The notes beneath the pieces were generated by a model. It worked only from the letters and a program-made list of their open reading frames with translations. It searched no databases and was not told the DNA's origin. A DNA stretch of 9,732 nt. It comes from Candidatus Heimdallarchaeota archaeon AB_125. GTDB taxonomy: Archaea > Asgardarchaeota > Heimdallarchaeia > Heimdallarchaeales > Heimdallarchaeaceae. The translations under genes were made by a program, and so were the position numbers. Each line of letters starts with the position of its first letter. Positions within the stretch are counted from its first letter, which is position 1. The stretch spans positions 1 to 9,732 of the forward strand of contig MEHH01000079.1 of the NCBI GenBank assembly GCA_001940755.1, written 5' to 3'. This document shows, one piece after another, positions 7,321 to 9,732 of the stretch.

Positions 7321-7336
7321 CCATGACCGAACATGG
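7321..7336 (+). promoter_or_regulatory. Possible operator on the transcript start
   Basis: CCATG-ACCGAA-CATGG is a perfect 5-base inverted repeat with a 6-base spacer. The half-site centres are 11 bases apart, one DNA turn, which suits a dimeric helix-turn-helix regulator. It covers the predicted transcript start and the ATG at 7333, where a bound protein would block initiation. No regulator gene is in view and short palindromes occur by chance. Confidence 0.25.
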
Positions 7337-7947
7337 CACGTAACAGAAAACTAGTTAACATATTAGGTTTTGTACTTGGAATTGGAATTGCAGCTGTGCT
7401 AATGTTCGTTTTAGGTCCTTTAAACGCTTCAATTGATGCACCATTAAAAATCTCAGGTTTTCTTGTAGGGGGTTTCATCGTTGGATTTGTTGGTTATAAA
7501 AATGATGGGATTAAGATTAGTACTTTCTTTAGTATGGCTTTAGGTGTACTAGGAATAATATTAGGTGTATTAATTACAACAGGAGCTTTAGCATTTTTAG
7601 GTGATATAGAAACTGCAAGTGAAGCAATATTTGGATTTGTTATTGCTACATTGGGGTGGGTTGGTGGAATCTTTCTTATTATAGCTTTTATAGTTGCAGC
7701 AGTTGGTTTCATAATAACTGCAGCTATAGGTTCAGCAATTGGCAATTTAATCTGGAGAGACAAAGAGAAAGAAGTTGAAGCAAGAGGAGCTTACCAAGTA
7801 TCTCAACAAGCATATCAACCAGTTCAAACACAGCCACAAGTGCAACCTACTCAAAAACAAAGTTCAGTATTCTGTAGTAGTTGTGGAACTTCAAATAAAA
7901 GAGAAGATACCTTTTGCACAAACTGTGGATCAAAACTAGGTAAATAG
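7333..7947 (+). CDS. Four-helix membrane protein with C-terminal zinc ribbon
   Basis: Protein of 204 residues of unknown function. Hydrophobic segments lie near 8-28, 38-54, 63-88 and 98-140 (the last long enough for two passes), rich in Gly, Ala, Ile and Val; this resembles small archaeal membrane proteins of the DUF5518 kind, though I cannot confirm membership. A charged segment (142-151) and a Gln/Pro-rich linker (154-177) lead to a zinc ribbon with Cys181, Cys184, Cys195 and Cys198 (CSSCG, then CTNCG), of the double-zinc-ribbon type common at the ends of archaeal membrane proteins. The ribbon probably lies in the cytoplasm and binds a protein partner. The gene is divergent from the acyl-CoA synthetase operon across 111 bases and appears to be transcribed alone. 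No Shine-Dalgarno site is present, and the start is supported by the TATA spacing. Confidence 0.85.
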   Translation: MARNRKLVNILGFVLGIGIAAVLMFVLGPLNASIDAPLKISGFLVGGFIVGFVGYKNDGIKISTFFSMALGVLGIILGVLITTGALAFLGDIETASEAIFGFVIATLGWVGGIFLIIAFIVAAVGFIITAAIGSAIGNLIWRDKEKEVEARGAYQVSQQAYQPVQTQPQVQPTQKQSSVFCSSCGTSNKREDTFCTNCGSKLGK

Positions 7948-7967
7948 CATCTAGTTTCTCTTTTTCT
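7933..7967 (+). terminator. Hairpin and T-tract at the end of the zinc-ribbon gene
   Basis: AAACTAG (7933-7939) pairs perfectly with CTAGTTT (7951-7957) across an 11-base loop that contains the TAG stop codon (7945-7947). CTCTTTTTCT follows at 7958-7967. A further T7 tract stands at 7991-7997. U-rich tracts alone can end transcription in archaea, so the T-tract is the better supported part and the stem may be incidental. Confidence 0.45.
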
Positions 7968-8020
7968 AAAATAATGCTTTCAAACACAACTTTTTTTACC
8001 ATTTCTTGTTTTTTCCAAAT

Positions 8021-9205
8021 ATGGTTAATGAGTCTTCAATCCCTTTATTTTGGAAAAATCCTTATCAAAAAGAAATAACATGTACAATCTCAAAGATTAA
8101 GGAAAACAACATACAATTCAGTCAAGAGCTACTTTATCCAGGCGGTGGTGGTCAATTACCAGACAATGGGGTTCTTATTTACAATAATGAAGAATATCCT
8201 ATTGATGCTACTTACAAAGATTCTGAGGGAATCTGGTGCAAAGTTCTTTCTACTGAAACTAGTCAATTTGATATAGATAAAGAAGTTATTTTGAGATTAA
8301 ATTGGGAGAGAAGATATTCATTTATGAAAGCACATTCAGCTCAACATCTCTTTACACATGTATTGGAGAAACTCTTTCATTGTGAAACCTTGAAAGCAAA
8401 TTTTGAAGATAACTGGATTGAAATGGAGGTTTCTCAGAAACTTACTCCTGATCAAGTATTCGAAGCAGTAGAATATGCTAACGATATAATTAACTCTGGA
8501 ACTGAAGTAATATCAGTAATCATAAGTCAGGAGGAGTACAAAAAGGAGTACAAACACAGAATAAGGGGGAAAACCTCTGAAGAAGAAGTTGTTCGACTTA
8601 TTCAGTTAGGTGAAAACGATGGATTTGATTTGGTTGGGTGTGGAGGAATCCATGTGAAAAATCTTTCTGAATCTAAGGGTATAGTTGTAGAGAGTCTAAA
8701 AGGGAATATGATTAAACTTGTAGTTGATAAACATGGTTTTGATTTTGCAAACAGTCAAAGAAGAACCATGATGAAACTAGAAGAGTTAACTCAAAAGAAA
8801 GATGAGAAACTAGTGGAAATGATCAGCAACAAAATGACTAATTTCGATATTTTAGAATCAGGAAACGTAAAATTGTTGAAAATGATTTTCAGCAACATTC
8901 ACAGCTGGCAGAAGAGGATTAATGATTATTCTTGTGTTTTCCTTGAACTTCCAGAAATTGACCGTCAAGCAATCCAATCAGCTGCTAAAGAGATTGCAGA
9001 AGGAGTGTTTCTGTCAATCATTGGAAAGAATGATATCTTGTATCTACTATCTTCAGATGAGAAACTTCCAGCAAATGATATTGTTAAAGAACTCCTAGAA
9101 ATTACTGGAAATAAGGGTGGAGGGAATAAAGCATTTGCACAAATATCTATTCAAGGAACAGAAAAACCACTAAAAATCGTTGAAAATATAATAAAAGAGT
9201 TCTAA
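8021..9205 (+). CDS. alaX: Alanyl-tRNA editing protein AlaX-L
   Basis: Free-standing editing protein of 394 residues that removes serine or glycine wrongly attached to tRNA-Ala, acting in the cytosol. It resembles the editing half of alanyl-tRNA synthetase without the aminoacylation domain. An N-terminal beta-barrel domain carries YPGGGGQLPDNG (39-50). The zinc site has H105 and H109 in HSAQH, and C207 and H211 in CGGIH, so all four ligands are present. A helical segment (about 245-275) leads to a C-terminal DHHA1-like domain with GNKGGGNKAFAQ (363-374), which marks the long AlaX-L form. The ATG at 8021 is chosen; a TTG at 8006 in frame would add five residues but lies in a T-rich tract with no ribosome site. 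It may have its own promoter: TAAAATAA at 7967-7974 is a weak candidate. It converges on the hydrolase gene with 8 bases between stops. Confidence 0.93.
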   Translation: MVNESSIPLFWKNPYQKEITCTISKIKENNIQFSQELLYPGGGGQLPDNGVLIYNNEEYPIDATYKDSEGIWCKVLSTETSQFDIDKEVILRLNWERRYSFMKAHSAQHLFTHVLEKLFHCETLKANFEDNWIEMEVSQKLTPDQVFEAVEYANDIINSGTEVISVIISQEEYKKEYKHRIRGKTSEEEVVRLIQLGENDGFDLVGCGGIHVKNLSESKGIVVESLKGNMIKLVVDKHGFDFANSQRRTMMKLEELTQKKDEKLVEMISNKMTNFDILESGNVKLLKMIFSNIHSWQKRINDYSCVFLELPEIDRQAIQSAAKEIAEGVFLSIIGKNDILYLLSSDEKLPANDIVKELLEITGNKGGGNKAFAQISIQGTEKPLKIVENIIKEF

Positions 9206-9219
9206 GCAAAAGCTTAGAA
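9200..9219. terminator. Perfect inverted repeat across both convergent stop codons
   Basis: TTCTAAGC (9200-9207) and GCTTAGAA (9212-9219) form a perfect 8-base stem with an AAAA loop. The left arm contains the TAA stop of alaX (9203-9205), and the right arm contains the reverse-complemented TAA stop of the hydrolase gene (9214-9216). It could act as a shared terminator or a 3'-end stabiliser for both messengers. No long T-tract follows on the plus strand. Confidence 0.45.
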
Positions 9220-9732
9220 GAAATTATCATCTTTTGGTGCGATATATGTATAAGTTACGGGATCTGATTTCTCATTTTTCTGAACCTTATTTTCATCAAT
9301 GAGCTTATTCAGATGAGCTGTCATATTTGCTCTAGGTGCCAACAGTAAAAATGGATGGTACCATACTATACCTTGTGAATTATGAACTCTTTCAATAAGC
9401 TGATTCATTGTCAGATATTTCTGTTCTGTGAACACCATTTCTAACTGGTTTTCAAATTGATGAAAAGATTCCTTTACATCAGTGATGTAATGGATAACAT
9501 GTCGATCATCTTGATAATTATCATGAGCGGGACATATAATTGATATATCTGCTTTTTCAAGAAATTCGATGTTTTTTAACCATATTTTGTATGAACCCGA
9601 ATAATCTATTAAGTAACTATTTGGAAGCGCTGGGTACATATTTAGTGCATCGCCAGTAAACATGGCTCTTTCAGCAGTTGCAAAGAACATACTATGTCCC
9701 TTACATATTCCATCAAAATTAATTACCATTAC
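9214..9732 (-). CDS. Metallo-beta-lactamase-fold hydrolase, C-terminal part
   Basis: The frame runs off the right edge, so only the last 172 codons are visible and the ATG at 9729 is probably internal. Counting from that Met, H12 in KGHSMFF, D27 in FTGDAL and H69 in CPAHDN are the third, fourth and fifth metal-binding motifs of the metallo-beta-lactamase fold. The first motif (HxHxDH) would lie outside the window. After the fold a helical region (about 80-140) ends in a winged-helix-like segment (PRANMTAHLNKLIDENKV), as in the LACTB2/glyoxalase-II-like branch, in which thioester or RNA phosphodiester hydrolysis has been described. The exact substrate cannot be told. The motif order and the intact end argue for a working gene. 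Confidence 0.8.
   Translation of the reverse strand, partial: VMVINFDGICKGHSMFFATAERAMFTGDALNMYPALPNSYLIDYSGSYKIWLKNIEFLEKADISIICPAHDNYQDDRHVIHYITDVKESFHQFENQLEMVFTEQKYLTMNQLIERVHNSQGIVWYHPFLLLAPRANMTAHLNKLIDENKVQKNEKSDPVTYTYIAPKDDNFF

Noticed and set aside
7323..7343. Six-codon frame (MTEHGT) overlapping the start of the zinc-ribbon gene
   Set aside because: If the transcript starts at about 7333, as TATA spacing predicts, this start codon is not on the messenger; no ribosome site precedes it.
7124..7354. Plus-strand open frame running through the divergent promoter region
   Set aside because: Overlaps the antisense of the alpha gene, the promoter and the start of the zinc-ribbon gene in another frame; composition is not protein-like.
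7296..7763. Two minus-strand open frames (7296-7478 and 7494-7763) opposite the zinc-ribbon membrane protein
   Set aside because: Both are antisense to a gene with a coherent membrane and zinc-ribbon structure and have no ribosome sites.
8006..8020. TTG start of alaX adding five residues
   Set aside because: It falls in a T-rich tract with no ribosome site, and the ATG at 8021 gives a normal AlaX N-terminus.

Overview
The window looks like a piece of an AT-rich archaeal genome. Four observations point that way: split alpha and beta genes for an ADP-forming acyl-CoA synthetase; a long AlaX-type tRNA editing protein; a secreted, membrane-anchored protein dense in N-glycosylation sequons; and promoters with TATA-like boxes about 26 bases before start codons that lack a Shine-Dalgarno site. 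The small membrane protein with a C-terminal zinc ribbon and the overall style would suit an Asgard-type or related uncultured archaeon, but that placement is an inference and I see no marker gene that settles it.

Region 1 (7-5105, + strand) is a tight three-gene operon: a DUF58 protein with a von Willebrand A-type metal site, a large surface glycoprotein anchored by one C-terminal membrane helix, and a polytopic membrane protein (about 14 helices) with a cytoplasmic HEAT-like tail. Start and stop codons overlap or lie 3 bases apart, and internal genes have clear Shine-Dalgarno sites. DUF58 proteins usually work with a MoxR AAA+ ATPase; that gene is not in view but could lie just left of the window. 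The two larger genes are not members of any family I can name with confidence, which makes this the most novel part of the window.

Region 2 (5111-7221, - strand) converges on region 1 with a 5-base gap. It encodes the alpha and beta subunits of an acetyl/acyl-CoA synthetase (ADP-forming) with a 4-base ATGA overlap. The pair would turn acyl-CoA, ADP and phosphate into free acid, CoA and ATP.

Region 3 (7222-9205, + strand) starts at a 111-base divergent promoter region. It holds a four-helix membrane protein with a zinc ribbon, then AlaX-L, which hydrolyses mischarged alanyl-tRNA species. A T-rich stretch with a possible terminator separates them.

Region 4 (9214 to right edge, - strand) is the 3' part of a metallo-beta-lactamase-fold hydrolase that converges on alaX with an 8-base gap.

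No gene-free stretch exceeds about 110 bases. I see no tRNA, rRNA, CRISPR array, insertion sequence or phage gene. Small inverted repeats sit on the stop codons at all three transcription-unit ends.
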